64,000 nt of DNA from assembly GCA_937864115.1 (NCBI GenBank), contig CALMII010000028.1, positions 310,001 to 374,000 on the forward strand. Direction: 5' to 3'. Shown here one piece after another: positions 16,118 through 25,073 of the stretch (position 1 is its first letter; each line of letters opens with the position of its first letter). This stretch comes from an uncultured Steroidobacter sp. Its GTDB lineage: Bacteria; Pseudomonadota; Gammaproteobacteria; Steroidobacterales; Steroidobacteraceae. The notes below the pieces were generated by a model. It was not told where the DNA came from. It saw only the letters and a program-made list of their open reading frames with translations, and searched no databases. A program made the translations under genes and the position numbers.

Positions 16118-18595
16118 TTATTCCTGTCTCAGCACACTGGCTGGCTTCAGGCGCGCCGCCCGTACCGCTTGAAACGCAACAGCGACCCAGGCCGCGATCA
16201 TGGTTGCAGCCAGGCTGAGGAAAAAAGGGCCGCCCGAGAGCGGCAGCCGATGAATGAACACGCTCAGATAGATTTCCGCAGCGAGCACTGCGAATGGCAG
16301 CGCCAGCAGATTGGCCAGCAGTACCGGCCTGGAGAAATCGCTCACCAGCATCGCGAGCATGCGCGGCGCACTGGCGCCCAGCGTCCGGCGAATGCCGATT
16401 TCGCGAATGCGGGCGCGCACCCTGTGCATCGCGAAGCCGACGAGTCCCAGACAGGCGATGCCCAGCGCCAGCATTCCGAGAATGTCGAAGGCGCGATTGA
16501 TGCGCTCGAAGATCCCGTAGTTGAGACTGAAAAGCTCATCGACGAACTGGCGCCTCAGGGGCGTCCGAGGCGCCAGTCTCTTCCACGCATCGTCGATGAC
16601 CCGCAGTGCGCCGTCCATGTCCGTGCTGCGCGTCCGGATGAGCGGAAACACTGCGGAAGGATGCAGCTGGTAGCTGCCGGCCGTCGCACCGCCTCCCACG
16701 AAGTGCATGGGCTTGCTCGCCACGACACCGATGATGCGCAGCGACTGCGCGCTCGTGCCGAATGGATTGCCGACGTACAGCAACTGATCGATTGCGGCCT
16801 GCGGGCTCGGAAACCCGAGCTGGCTGCACAGCGCCGCGTCGATGACGAGAGCCACCGGCTTCTCGGGATCGGAAAACATCGCGGCGGAGACGTCGTCGAA
16901 ATCGGCGCTGAACGTCCGGCCGGCCAGCAGATCGATGTGCATCGTCTCGAAGTAGTCGTGCCAGACCGTGTTTGCGAAGGCGTTGACGACGAGTGCGCCT
17001 GGCGACGATGACCGGCGATAGGGACTGCGAAAGGTACGGAACTCCCAGGGCACGACGCTGGTGGCAGACACCGATTCGATCTGCGGGTGTCGCAGCAATT
17101 CTGTCCTGAGCGTTTCGAACCGCACATCTGCAGTCGTCAGATCGTTCGTGATGGCGACGACCTGACGCGTATCGCCCAGACCGATGCGCTCCAGTTCCCT
17201 GTGCTGGGCCCGTACCACGATGACGATGCTGATCATGAGGCTCGCGATGAAGAACTGGCCGACCACCAGCGGGCTGCCGCGCCAGCTCCGCATTGCACGA
17301 TCGCGCGCGGAATGCAGCGCTGCCCGGGGCGGAATCGAGAATGCGATCCATGCGGGCGCGGCGCCGGCAAAGCACGTGACCGCCACCCATGCCGCTGCGA
17401 TGCACGCCCAGAATCTGCCGTTCGCAAGCAGGAGGTCAGGATCGACGCCGAGATAGGGCGAGACGGACGCGAGACATGACGCCAGGAGCAACAGCGCCAC
17501 CGAGAGCGCCGCCGTCGCGAACAGGGCGGACTGAAACAGATGCTCGACGGCCAGCATCCACCGCGAGGCACCGAGAACCCTGCGCACGCCGAGCTGTCGT
17601 TCCGCATCCAGCACCTGGGCGCTGGCAAGGTTCGCGTAGTTCAGGCACGCGATGATCAGCACGACGCTGGCGAGCGCCAGCATCGAGAAGCCCAGCGAGA
17701 CATCGATGCCGCTGTTGGCGAACAGCAGGCGCTCCGTCTCGGTCGACTGGAGCGCATGGAGCGGGATGGCGCCGATGTCGATCGCGGCAAAGGCACGCTG
17801 ACCGGCCGGAATCCTCCTGCTCGCCAGTTCCTGCAGGCGCCGCTCCAGTTCCTGCGGGCGCAGGGTTCCATCCGGTGGCAGCTGCACGTAGGTGACGCAG
17901 CACAGTGCAATCCAGATTTCATTGCTCTCGTCCGCGATCGCTGCTTCGCTCTCGCGGATCAGCATCTCGATGACATCCCACGACACGAGCAGATCGAAGC
18001 GGATGTAACCCGTGAGGCCAATGTGCGACGGCTGCAACGGCTCGAAGATCCCGGTGACGCTGAGATCGACCCGGTCATTCAATCGCAATGTCCTGCCGAC
18101 GACATCGACCGACCCGTACAGCCGTTCGGCTGCCGCGGTCGTCAGCACGACACTGCGCGGCGCCTGCAATGCATCGACCGCAGGTCCGCCGTTCGAACGT
18201 CTGAATATGCGGAAGAAGTCCGGCTCCGCGCCTGCGATGACCAGCGACCGGGTTCGTTCACCGACCGTCACCGGCAACGCCGACCAGTTGACTGCGCGTG
18301 CGACGGCATCGAGTTCCGGTATGTCGCTGCGGACATACTTCGCAAGATGATAGGCGGCGCTGGGCGAAGCTCCGCGACGCGGCGTTCCCCGGTACGTGAC
18401 GTCCTGGGTCAGCACGTAGGTCCGTTCGCTGCCGACGTACTGACGATCGCTCATCGACCAGTAGTGAGCCGTGCCGAACCCGACCAGGAAACAGAGAAAA
18501 CCGACCGACAGACCGATGACCTGGATCAGCGCAATGCCGGGATGTCTGCGAACGCCGCGGAGCGTGAAACCCAGATGACGGTACCGGTCACTCAT
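16118..18595 (-). CDS. ABC transporter permease, MacB/FtsX type (second permease)
   Basis: 825 aa. An N-terminal helix (IALIQVIGLSVGFLCFLVGFG) is followed by a periplasmic MacB-type core (about 45-285), then an FtsX block of three helices (ALASVVLIIACLNYANLASAQ onward), a second periplasmic segment, and a C-terminal FtsX block (ALGIACLGLVGFAMHRVRARIREIGIRRTLGAS). Its first bases overlap the preceding permease gene by eight, so the two are coupled and probably heterodimerise. It is the last gene of the operon adaptor-ATPase-permease-permease. Confidence 0.9.
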   Translation of the reverse strand: MSDRYRHLGFTLRGVRRHPGIALIQVIGLSVGFLCFLVGFGTAHYWSMSDRQYVGSERTYVLTQDVTYRGTPRRGASPSAAYHLAKYVRSDIPELDAVARAVNWSALPVTVGERTRSLVIAGAEPDFFRIFRRSNGGPAVDALQAPRSVVLTTAAAERLYGSVDVVGRTLRLNDRVDLSVTGIFEPLQPSHIGLTGYIRFDLLVSWDVIEMLIRESEAAIADESNEIWIALCCVTYVQLPPDGTLRPQELERRLQELASRRIPAGQRAFAAIDIGAIPLHALQSTETERLLFANSGIDVSLGFSMLALASVVLIIACLNYANLASAQVLDAERQLGVRRVLGASRWMLAVEHLFQSALFATAALSVALLLLASCLASVSPYLGVDPDLLLANGRFWACIAAAWVAVTCFAGAAPAWIAFSIPPRAALHSARDRAMRSWRGSPLVVGQFFIASLMISIVIVVRAQHRELERIGLGDTRQVVAITNDLTTADVRFETLRTELLRHPQIESVSATSVVPWEFRTFRSPYRRSSSPGALVVNAFANTVWHDYFETMHIDLLAGRTFSADFDDVSAAMFSDPEKPVALVIDAALCSQLGFPSPQAAIDQLLYVGNPFGTSAQSLRIIGVVASKPMHFVGGGATAGSYQLHPSAVFPLIRTRSTDMDGALRVIDDAWKRLAPRTPLRRQFVDELFSLNYGIFERINRAFDILGMLALGIACLGLVGFAMHRVRARIREIGIRRTLGASAPRMLAMLVSDFSRPVLLANLLALPFAVLAAEIYLSVFIHRLPLSGGPFFLSLAATMIAAWVAVAFQAVRAARLKPASVLRQE

Positions 18596-21110
18596 GCCGA
18601 AGAACGGCCGCGGGCGTCAGCCACGCCGTTCGTGCCACGTGTACGAGCACTGCCAGCCAGGTACATGACAGCGTGGTGCCCAGGCCGGCAAGGAACGGCA
18701 GCCAGCCGAGGCCGGCATCGATGGCGAACTGTTCGAGGTAGCGGCGCAGGCCGATGAAGACCAGCGGCCAGGCGATGAGGTTGGCGAGCACGGCCCAGCC
18801 GCCGAAGCCGCGCAACAGCATCCAGGCGATCTGTCGTTTGCGGGCGCCGAGCGCCTTGCGGATGCCGATCTCGCGATGACGTCGGCTGACGACGTGCAGC
18901 GCCATCGCGAACAGCCCCATCATCGCGATGCACAGTGCACACAGGGCCAGCAGTCCGAGAATGCGCAGCGTGCGGTCCAGCGAGGCGAAAGCCAGCTGCA
19001 GATCCTCGTCGGCGAAGCGGCGGACCAGCGGTTCGTGCGGAACGAGTTGGTGCCAGAGCCGGTCGATGGCTTCCAGCGTTTCCCGCGGTGCGTGAGCATT
19101 CAATCTCACGATGGGAAAGACGGCCTCCTCGGGATTCAGCTGATACACCGCACCCTTGAGGCCGAGATCGGTAGGTTTCAGCACCGAATCCGCCACCACG
19201 CCGACGATGCGGCGATAGCGCGGGGGCAGCGAATACGTGTTGTCCAATGGCGGCAGCAGACGAATCGATGCGCCAATGGCATCCGCGGGTCGCGCGAAAC
19301 CGAGCCGCCGGGCGAGCGTGGCGTCGACGACGACATGGGTGACGCGCTCGTCGTTGGGTCGGACCTGGCCATTGAGGAAATTCAGACCGAAGCCGGTCTG
19401 GCTCACGTCGTCGCCACGCGCGCTCGACAGCGTGCGCCCGGCGAGTAGCGGAATCTCCAGGGTGGAAAAGAAATCGTCGCCGATCACATGCTGCTTCGGC
19501 TGCACGACGACACCGTCCGGCGCATCGGCCAGCGCCACTTTCAGCGGCACGATGGAACGGGTACCCCACGGCAGTTCGCTCGCCGCCGTGACGCTCAACA
19601 CGCCCGACACCTGCCGCAGTTCATTCAGTAATACTTGCACGTCGAATCCGCTGCTCCGCAGTTCGTTTGCAATGAGCAGCAGGGCGTGCGAGGCCCGCGT
19701 CTCGACCGAACGCTCCATGGCGCGCCGCTGCTGCACCAGCCCCAGCGCGGTAATCAGCAGCACGCTCGCGAGCAGCAGTTGCAGTCCGGTGAACAGGCCG
19801 GCGCGCCGGCGTGCGCCGTCGCCGCTCGACAGGTCGCGCAGCGCGTGGATCGGCCGCACGCTGGAAAGCACGAACGCCGGATAAGCGCCGGCCGCGACGG
19901 TCACTCCCAGAAGAATCAGCCCGAGCAGCAGCCAGAAGCGCGGCATGAGCGCGAACAGCGAGGCGAATTGCGCGAGCGTGAGCGTGGTCGCGAACGTACT
20001 GAGTATCGCCAGCACGACGAGCGCGAGCAGCAGGGCGACCCCGGTGGAAAGCGCCGCATCCAGCAGATACTGGGCAACCAACTGTCCGCGCCGCGCACCG
20101 ACGACGCGCCGCAGGGCGACATCGCGCGCACGCGTCGCACCCTGCGCCGTGGCCAGGTTGGCATAGTTGAGACAGGCGAGTCCGAGAATGACGGCGCCGA
20201 GGATCTGCAGCAGGAAGGTAAGAGGAACCGAGTTCCCGGTTTCCAGGCCGCTGCCGATCCGCACGTGCTCACGCTGTTCGGTGTAGACGGTGAGCGGATC
20301 GACCCTGAAGGTCGGCACCGGTTGCACCAGCGCATGTTCGCGGCCGAGGGCATCCATCTGCGCATTCATCTGCTCTGCGGTCAGCGAGCCGGACGCCGGC
20401 AAAACGACGTAGGTGCGAAACCCGAACGGCAGCCAGTCGAATATCTGCGCGGACGCGCCAGGCGACGGCGGATAGCCGAGCAGCGCGTCGCGCGACACCA
20501 TCGTCACCAGCATGTCGAAATGCTCGGCGCCGAACGCACCGCTGGTGGTCAGATGCGACGGCTCGCGGATCGGCCCGAGGACGCCGGTAACGATCACCTC
20601 GCCGCGATTCGCCAGCCGCAGGCTGCGTCCGATCGCCTCGTCGGTGCCGAACAGTTGCTGCGCCAGTGCCGCACTGACGACGGCGCTGTAGGGCCGTTCG
20701 AGTGCGTCACGGCCGCCGCTTTGCAGCGGCAGATCGAAAATGCGCAGGATGGATGGATCGGCGAAGACGACTTCGGCGAAGCGCGAGCGATCGCCGCTCG
20801 ACACGGCAAGATGCTCCGGATTGGCCATCCGGCCGACCCGTTCGAGCTGCGGAAACCGCAGCTTCAGCGCTTCGGCGAGCGCCCGCGGTGTCTGGGGCGA
20901 CACGTCGCCAGCAGCATCGCTGCGATTGGTGATCAGTCGGATGCGGTCGCCATTCGCATGGTAGTGATCGCGCATCTGGAAAAACGCGGCCAGCGACCAG
21001 GCCGCGAGAAAGCACGCCAGCCCGAGCGTCAGGCACAGCACGTTGATCGCGCTGACCAGCCACTGGCTGCGCAACAGGCGCAGCGAGACGGTCAGGTAGT
21101 GAATGAGCAT
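18588..21110 (-). CDS. ABC transporter permease, MacB/FtsX type (first permease)
   Basis: 840 aa, same architecture as its downstream neighbour: N-terminal helix, MacB periplasmic core, FtsX (LACLNYANLATAQGATRARDVALRRVVGARRGQL), second periplasmic core, C-terminal FtsX (SRRHREIGIRKALGARKRQ). The pair probably arose by tandem duplication and has diverged. With the ATPase and membrane-fusion adaptor it would form a tripartite pump or a mechanotransmission-type transporter for peptides, lipids or antibiotics. The substrate is unknown. The ATPase stop is 27 bp upstream. Confidence 0.9.
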   Translation of the reverse strand: MLIHYLTVSLRLLRSQWLVSAINVLCLTLGLACFLAAWSLAAFFQMRDHYHANGDRIRLITNRSDAAGDVSPQTPRALAEALKLRFPQLERVGRMANPEHLAVSSGDRSRFAEVVFADPSILRIFDLPLQSGGRDALERPYSAVVSAALAQQLFGTDEAIGRSLRLANRGEVIVTGVLGPIREPSHLTTSGAFGAEHFDMLVTMVSRDALLGYPPSPGASAQIFDWLPFGFRTYVVLPASGSLTAEQMNAQMDALGREHALVQPVPTFRVDPLTVYTEQREHVRIGSGLETGNSVPLTFLLQILGAVILGLACLNYANLATAQGATRARDVALRRVVGARRGQLVAQYLLDAALSTGVALLLALVVLAILSTFATTLTLAQFASLFALMPRFWLLLGLILLGVTVAAGAYPAFVLSSVRPIHALRDLSSGDGARRRAGLFTGLQLLLASVLLITALGLVQQRRAMERSVETRASHALLLIANELRSSGFDVQVLLNELRQVSGVLSVTAASELPWGTRSIVPLKVALADAPDGVVVQPKQHVIGDDFFSTLEIPLLAGRTLSSARGDDVSQTGFGLNFLNGQVRPNDERVTHVVVDATLARRLGFARPADAIGASIRLLPPLDNTYSLPPRYRRIVGVVADSVLKPTDLGLKGAVYQLNPEEAVFPIVRLNAHAPRETLEAIDRLWHQLVPHEPLVRRFADEDLQLAFASLDRTLRILGLLALCALCIAMMGLFAMALHVVSRRHREIGIRKALGARKRQIAWMLLRGFGGWAVLANLIAWPLVFIGLRRYLEQFAIDAGLGWLPFLAGLGTTLSCTWLAVLVHVARTAWLTPAAVLRHE

Positions 21111-21137
21111 GGTCTATTCCCGGGAGCGAGACGATCG

Positions 21138-21881
21138 TTACAGGACGCCGCTGACATCCGGCACGATCCGTCCGTCGAGCATGTTGACGATGCGATGCGC
21201 GCGCGCCGCGTGCGCCGGCGAATGCGTCACCATCAGGATGGTGGCGCCCTGCTCGTTGAGCGTGGTGAGCATGTCCATGACGTCCTCGCCGTTGCGGGTG
21301 TCGAGGTTGCCGGTCGGTTCGTCGGCGACGATCAGTTTCGGATCGCCGACGACGGCGCGCGCCACCGCGACACGCTGCTGCTGGCCGCCGGAGAGTTGCG
21401 CCGGCCGGTGCCGCGCACGCGGCAACAGATCCACCAGCTCCAGCACTTCGCGCACGCGCGCCTGGCGCTTGCTGCGCGACACGCCCTGGTAGAGCAGCGG
21501 CAGCTCCACGTTCTCGTACACCGACAGATCGTCGATGAGGTTGAAGCTCTGGAAAATGAAACCGATGTTGTACTTGCGCAGATCGACCAGGCGGCTTTCG
21601 GGAAAGCTGGAGATGTGCAGATCCTGCAGGTAGTAGTCGCCGCCGCTCGGCGCATCGATCATCGCGAGGATGTTGAGCAGCGTCGACTTGCCGCATCCCG
21701 ACGGCCCCATCACCGCGACGAACTCGCCTTCGCGGATTTCGAGCGAGACGTCGTCGAGCGCCGTGGTTTCGAGATCCAGCGTGCGATAGGTCTTGCGAAT
21801 GCCGCTCAGGCGGATGAGCTGCGGACGATCCGCCGCGCTCACGGGTTGAACGGCCATGGCGGTGGCAGCGATCTGCTGCAT
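21138..21881 (-). CDS. ABC transporter ATP-binding protein, MacB/LolD type
   Basis: 247 aa from MQQIAATAMAVQPV, with a GAGGAG ribosome binding site overlapping the end of the adaptor gene. Walker A is GPSGCGKST, the signature is LSGGQQQRVAVARA, Walker B is LIVADEP and the H-loop is VTHSPAH. It energises the two FtsX-type permeases that follow. Confidence 0.94.
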   Translation of the reverse strand: MQQIAATAMAVQPVSAADRPQLIRLSGIRKTYRTLDLETTALDDVSLEIREGEFVAVMGPSGCGKSTLLNILAMIDAPSGGDYYLQDLHISSFPESRLVDLRKYNIGFIFQSFNLIDDLSVYENVELPLLYQGVSRSKRQARVREVLELVDLLPRARHRPAQLSGGQQQRVAVARAVVGDPKLIVADEPTGNLDTRNGEDVMDMLTTLNEQGATILMVTHSPAHAARAHRIVNMLDGRIVPDVSGVL

Positions 21882-21891
21882 GGGAGACTCC

Positions 21892-23205
21892 TCATTCAAG
21901 AATTTCGATCCGGTCGAAACGTTGCAGCGTTGCATAGCTCGACGTGATCACGCGGTCGCCTTCGCGCAGTCCTTCGAGCACTTCGACGCTGTCCGGGTTG
22001 CGGCGGCCGAACTTCACGGGATGCTTTGTGGCGATCCGCGAATCGCGCACCACGAAGGCCCACTGGCCGCCGGTATCGTCGTAGAAAGGACCATTGCCGA
22101 CCACCAGGCCGTCGGCCGCCGCGCCGATCTCGATCTTGAGCTGCAGACTCTGACCGCGACGCACGGTAGACGGCGTCGCATCCGCGAAGGCGATGTCGAT
22201 GCGGAACTGCCGTTCCTTTACTTCGGGATAGACCTTGACGACCTGCATCGCCTGGGGCGCGCCGCCGATCTCCGCGCTGGCGCGCTGACCGGCAGCGACG
22301 CGCGCCAGGTAGTGTTCGTCGACGAGCGCAGTCACCTTGAATCCATCGACCTGATCGATCTGTCCGAGCCGCTGCCCCGGCGACTTCGATTCACCCTGGT
22401 GAGCGTCGAGCGACGTGAGATGCCCGGCGAGCGGCGCCTTGACCACCAGGTTGTCGAGATTCTGGCGCGCGAGTGCCAGATTGGCGTTCAGACCGGTGAT
22501 CGTGAGGTCGAGTTGCCGGATCTGCTCGCGCAGCAGCGACTCGTCGACCTGCGCCGCATGCGCGAGTTCGCGCTCGTGGCGCTGCAGGCGCTGCAGCCCG
22601 AGACGCGCATCCTCGATATCGGCGCGACGAATGGCGCCGCCCGTCCCAAGCGATTCCAGCCGCGCCAGCTGTTGCGCCGCCTGCTCGATCTGGAAGCGCA
22701 CGTCGATCAGCTCGCGCGCATGCGCAAGGCGCGTCTGCTCGAACAGCAAGCGGGTGCTGGTGAGACGGTTGAGCTGTTCCGACAACTGCGCCTCGCTGTT
22801 GATCACCTGCAATTGCAGATGGGTGTTGTTCAATCGGACGAGCGGCTGACCGGTGCTCACCATCACTCCCTCCTCCACCAGCACCTGCGCGACCTGCCCG
22901 CCGTCGACCGCATCGAGATAGACCGTCGCCCGCGGCTGGACGATGCCCGTCACGGGAATGTAGTCGTGGAATGCCGCGGATCGCACCGGCGACAGCACCA
23001 GCCGCTCGCCCTCGATGCGCAGCGTACGCGTCGATCCATAGCGCACATAGCCGAAGGCGACGGCGCAGATCGCCGCGAACACCAGCAGACCTGCGACCAC
23101 GCGCGCCCGGGTGAATCGCGGCGTGCGCACGCGCCGGTCCATCGGCGACATCTCCGCCGTATCGTCCCGGTCATGTGGGTCATTTCGGACCGACGCCAGC
23201 CGCAT
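21892..23205 (-). CDS. Periplasmic adaptor (membrane fusion) protein, HlyD/MacA type
   Basis: 437 aa. One transmembrane helix at about 34-55, a lipoyl-like half (VTGIVQPRATVYLDAVDGGQVAQVLVEEG), a long helical hairpin (about 130-250, Gln/Leu/Ala-rich), the second lipoyl half (LDNLVVKAPLAGHL) and beta-barrel/membrane-proximal domains. First gene of the export operon; it would bridge the inner-membrane transporter to an outer-membrane channel encoded elsewhere. Divergent from the GntR regulator. Confidence 0.92.
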   Translation of the reverse strand: MRLASVRNDPHDRDDTAEMSPMDRRVRTPRFTRARVVAGLLVFAAICAVAFGYVRYGSTRTLRIEGERLVLSPVRSAAFHDYIPVTGIVQPRATVYLDAVDGGQVAQVLVEEGVMVSTGQPLVRLNNTHLQLQVINSEAQLSEQLNRLTSTRLLFEQTRLAHARELIDVRFQIEQAAQQLARLESLGTGGAIRRADIEDARLGLQRLQRHERELAHAAQVDESLLREQIRQLDLTITGLNANLALARQNLDNLVVKAPLAGHLTSLDAHQGESKSPGQRLGQIDQVDGFKVTALVDEHYLARVAAGQRASAEIGGAPQAMQVVKVYPEVKERQFRIDIAFADATPSTVRRGQSLQLKIEIGAAADGLVVGNGPFYDDTGGQWAFVVRDSRIATKHPVKFGRRNPDSVEVLEGLREGDRVITSSYATLQRFDRIEILE

Positions 23206-23230
23206 ATCGTTCGCACACTGTGTTATCTAC

Positions 23231-23245
23231 GTAATACAGTACTAC
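23231..23245. promoter_or_regulatory. Palindromic operator between exporter operon and GntR gene
   Basis: GTAATACAGTACTAC fits the symmetric pattern GTANTACNGTANTAC. It lies 26 bp before the adaptor start and 66 bp before the GntR start, a suitable place for a YtrA-type repressor to control both. Confidence 0.65.
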
Positions 23246-23310
23246 GATAAGACGATGGCGCGCAACGCCGCGTCGGGGTATGTTGGCCGCGCCGTCCCAG
23301 GTTCTCCCCT

Positions 23311-23682
23311 ATGAAACGCACTGCTTCCTTTCCGCAATGGCACGACGATCTGCCGATCTACCGGCAGCTGATGGAGCTGCTCGTCGGCCGCATCCTCGAC
23401 CAGACGTATGCAGAAGGGGAGATGCTGCCGTCGGTGCGGCAGCTCGCCAGCGATTGCGATGTCAACCCGCTGACGGTGGCGAAGGCCTACAAGGAGCTGG
23501 CGCGCGACGGGCTCACCGATCGCCTGCGCGGCGAGGGGCTCATGGTGCGCAAGGGAGTGCGCGAAGCGCTGCTGCGCCGCGAGCGCAACAAGTTCATGAA
23601 GGAGGAATGGCCGGTGCTGCGCGCCCGTCTCAGGCGGCTCGGCATCGACCTCGAAACGCTGCAGGAAACCTTCGACGATTGA
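23311..23682 (+). CDS. GntR-family regulator, YtrA subfamily
   Basis: 123 aa: an N-terminal winged helix (PIYRQLMELLVGRI...LPSVRQLASDCDVNPLTVAKAYKELARDGL) and a short helical C-terminal tail (about 50 aa) with no effector domain, the mark of the YtrA subgroup. These commonly repress ABC exporters and respond to cell-wall antibiotics. The divergent MacAB-like operon is the likely target. Confidence 0.92.
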   Translation: MKRTASFPQWHDDLPIYRQLMELLVGRILDQTYAEGEMLPSVRQLASDCDVNPLTVAKAYKELARDGLTDRLRGEGLMVRKGVREALLRRERNKFMKEEWPVLRARLRRLGIDLETLQETFDD

Positions 23683-23692
23683 CGGCGGGACC

Positions 23693-23723
23693 CGTCCCTC
23701 CCCCATTGCACGGGAGAGGGACG
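23693..23723. terminator. Hairpin between convergent genes
   Basis: CGTCCCTCCC faces GGGAGAGGGACG across CCATTGCAC, between the GntR gene and the small minus-strand gene. There is no T-run. Confidence 0.6.
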
Positions 23724-23730
23724 CGGCGAA

Positions 23731-23883
23731 TCAGTGCCTGGTCTTTTCCGCCTTGCTCTTCCTCTTCAGGTCGGCGCGATGCGCGCGCTCGTAGGTCTGG
23801 ATGTCCTTGAAGCGTCCGTTCTTGTCACGGACCGCGTAGAGCTTCTTGCCGGCGGTGCTGCGATGAGTCGTGCGGAACGTCAT
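23731..23883 (-). CDS. Conserved small basic protein, unknown function
   Basis: 50 aa, Lys/Arg-rich: KKLYAVRDKNGRFKDIQTYE and ending KRKSKAEKTRH. The ATG is preceded by GGAGG. Proteins with this KKLYAVRDKNGRF-like motif recur as unannotated small ORFs in Proteobacteria from memory. The longer frame upstream reads into repeat DNA and was rejected. Confidence 0.7.
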   Translation of the reverse strand: MTFRTTHRSTAGKKLYAVRDKNGRFKDIQTYERAHRADLKRKSKAEKTRH

Positions 23884-23992
23884 GAATCGGTCCTCCGGAG
23901 ATCGGCGATGAGTGCGGATGCACCGTAGGGCGAATACACCCGCTTCGCCGCGAGGGTCAATTGCGGTAATCGAGATGGAGGATTCCAGTCGA

Positions 23993-24037
23993 TGCCCCCA
24001 CCCCGGCCCTCCCCCGCTTCGCGGAGGAGGGGGACGG
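23993..24037. repeat. CCCCCGC-type palindromic repeat
   Basis: GCCCCCACCCCGGCCCTCCC is followed by CCGCTTCGCGGAGGAGGGGG. It matches the left half of the element inserted in the DUF748 gene. Confidence 0.75.
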
Positions 24038-24069
24038 AAGGTCACCACCGGTTCGATCGTTGCAGTCCA

Positions 24070-24438
24070 CTAGCTCTTCTTGCCGAACAACGCGTCGAGC
24101 TCCGCCCGCGCCTTGTCGGCAGCCGAAGGCTGCGCGGCCGGCGCACCACCGAACAGCGCATCGAGCTGCGCCCTGGCCTTCGCCGCCTCGTCCTGCGGCG
24201 TACTCGAGTAGGCGTCGGGCCGTGGCTTGAAGTAGTCGCAGAAGTTGGCGCGTTCCTTGTCCTTCACTTCTTCCGCGATCGGCTCGCGACAATGCTTCGC
24301 GACGCTCGTGCTGTACCACTCGCACATCCTGCAGACGTGCAGTTCCGCGTGGCACTGCCGGCATTCTTCGAGGCGACGCAGCGGCAACGTGTAGTCGCCG
24401 AGGGAATTGCCGCATTTCCAGCAGACGAGGTCGGACAT
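24070..24438 (-). CDS. Zinc-ribbon protein with duplicated C-terminal motif
   Basis: 122 aa. Three CxxC pairs in the first 40 residues (C6/C9, C26/C29, C36/C39), with further cysteines at about 50 and 67, suggest two metal sites. The acidic/Ala-rich tail contains a duplicated segment (KARAQLDALFGG and KARAELDALFGK). Cytosolic; no defined function. Confidence 0.75.
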   Translation of the reverse strand: MSDLVCWKCGNSLGDYTLPLRRLEECRQCHAELHVCRMCEWYSTSVAKHCREPIAEEVKDKERANFCDYFKPRPDAYSSTPQDEAAKARAQLDALFGGAPAAQPSAADKARAELDALFGKKS

Positions 24439-24456
24439 GGAATCTTAAGAGTAACC

Positions 24457-24615
24457 GCAAAGAACGCATAGAACGCAAAACAGGAAAGACCAGGAAATAA
24501 CCGCAAAAAGCGCAAAAGGCGCAAAGGTCAGAAAAGAGGAATTCTTACTTTTGCGCCTTTTGCGCTTTTTGCGGCCATTCTCTTCTCCGAACTTTGCGTT
24601 CTATGCAGTCTTTGC
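24457..24615. terminator. Nested long hairpin (CGCAAAA family)
   Basis: Outer arms GCAAAGAACGCATAGAACGC / TTTGCGTTCTATGCAGTC enclose a perfect 25-bp inner stem (24501-24525 against 24550-24574, CCGCAAAAAGCGC... / ...GCGCTTTTTGCGG). It lies 3' of the VOC gene. The related elements at 62317-62386, 50401-50437 and 26185-26276 share the GCCGCAA core. Confidence 0.85.
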
Positions 24616-24640
24616 CCCGTGGGATTCCCTTCGGTCACGG

Positions 24641-25072
24641 TTACTCCGATTTCCTCTGCTTCTCCGGCGTCGCAATCTCGTCGTACCCGCGGCCGACGAA
24701 TTCGATCAGGCAGATGCCGTGGCCGAAGGGGTCGGCGAGCATCGCGATCTTGCCCCAGCTGTTGGAGCGCACGTTGCCTTCGAGGCGGGCGCCGGCATTG
24801 CGGGCCTTGTCGACGGCGGCTTCGACGTTGTCGACGACGAAGTCGAGATGGATCGGTGTCCAGTGACGCGCGTAGGAACGCAGGTGGCGGCTCGATGCGG
24901 ATGCCACCGTGCCGTTCGGTTTCGCCAGCAGATAGATGGGCGCGTTGGCGCCGAGCAGTTCGACGGCGTCGTGGCCGAAGCGGCGGCCGACAGTGAGATC
25001 GAGCGCGCTGCAGTAGAACTGCGCGGCCTTCTTCAGATCGTCGACGTCGATATTGACCAGCAGCGACGCCAC
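24641..25072 (-). CDS. VOC-family (glyoxalase-like) protein
   Basis: 143 aa with GTG start one base after the methionine aminopeptidase stop, so translation is probably coupled. The paired beta-alpha-beta-beta-beta modules of the VOC fold are visible (LLVNIDVDDLKKAAQFYCSAL... and IHLDFVVDNVEAAVDKARNAGA...LADPFGHGICLIEF). Possibly metal-dependent; substrate unknown. Confidence 0.85.
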   Translation of the reverse strand: MASLLVNIDVDDLKKAAQFYCSALDLTVGRRFGHDAVELLGANAPIYLLAKPNGTVASASSRHLRSYARHWTPIHLDFVVDNVEAAVDKARNAGARLEGNVRSNSWGKIAMLADPFGHGICLIEFVGRGYDEIATPEKQRKSE

Positions 25073-25073
25073 G

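Noticed and set aside
19635..21947. 770-codon plus-strand frame opposite the ABC permease
   Set aside because: Antisense shadow; the composition is dominated by Arg, Gln and His and the minus strand holds FtsX-type helices.
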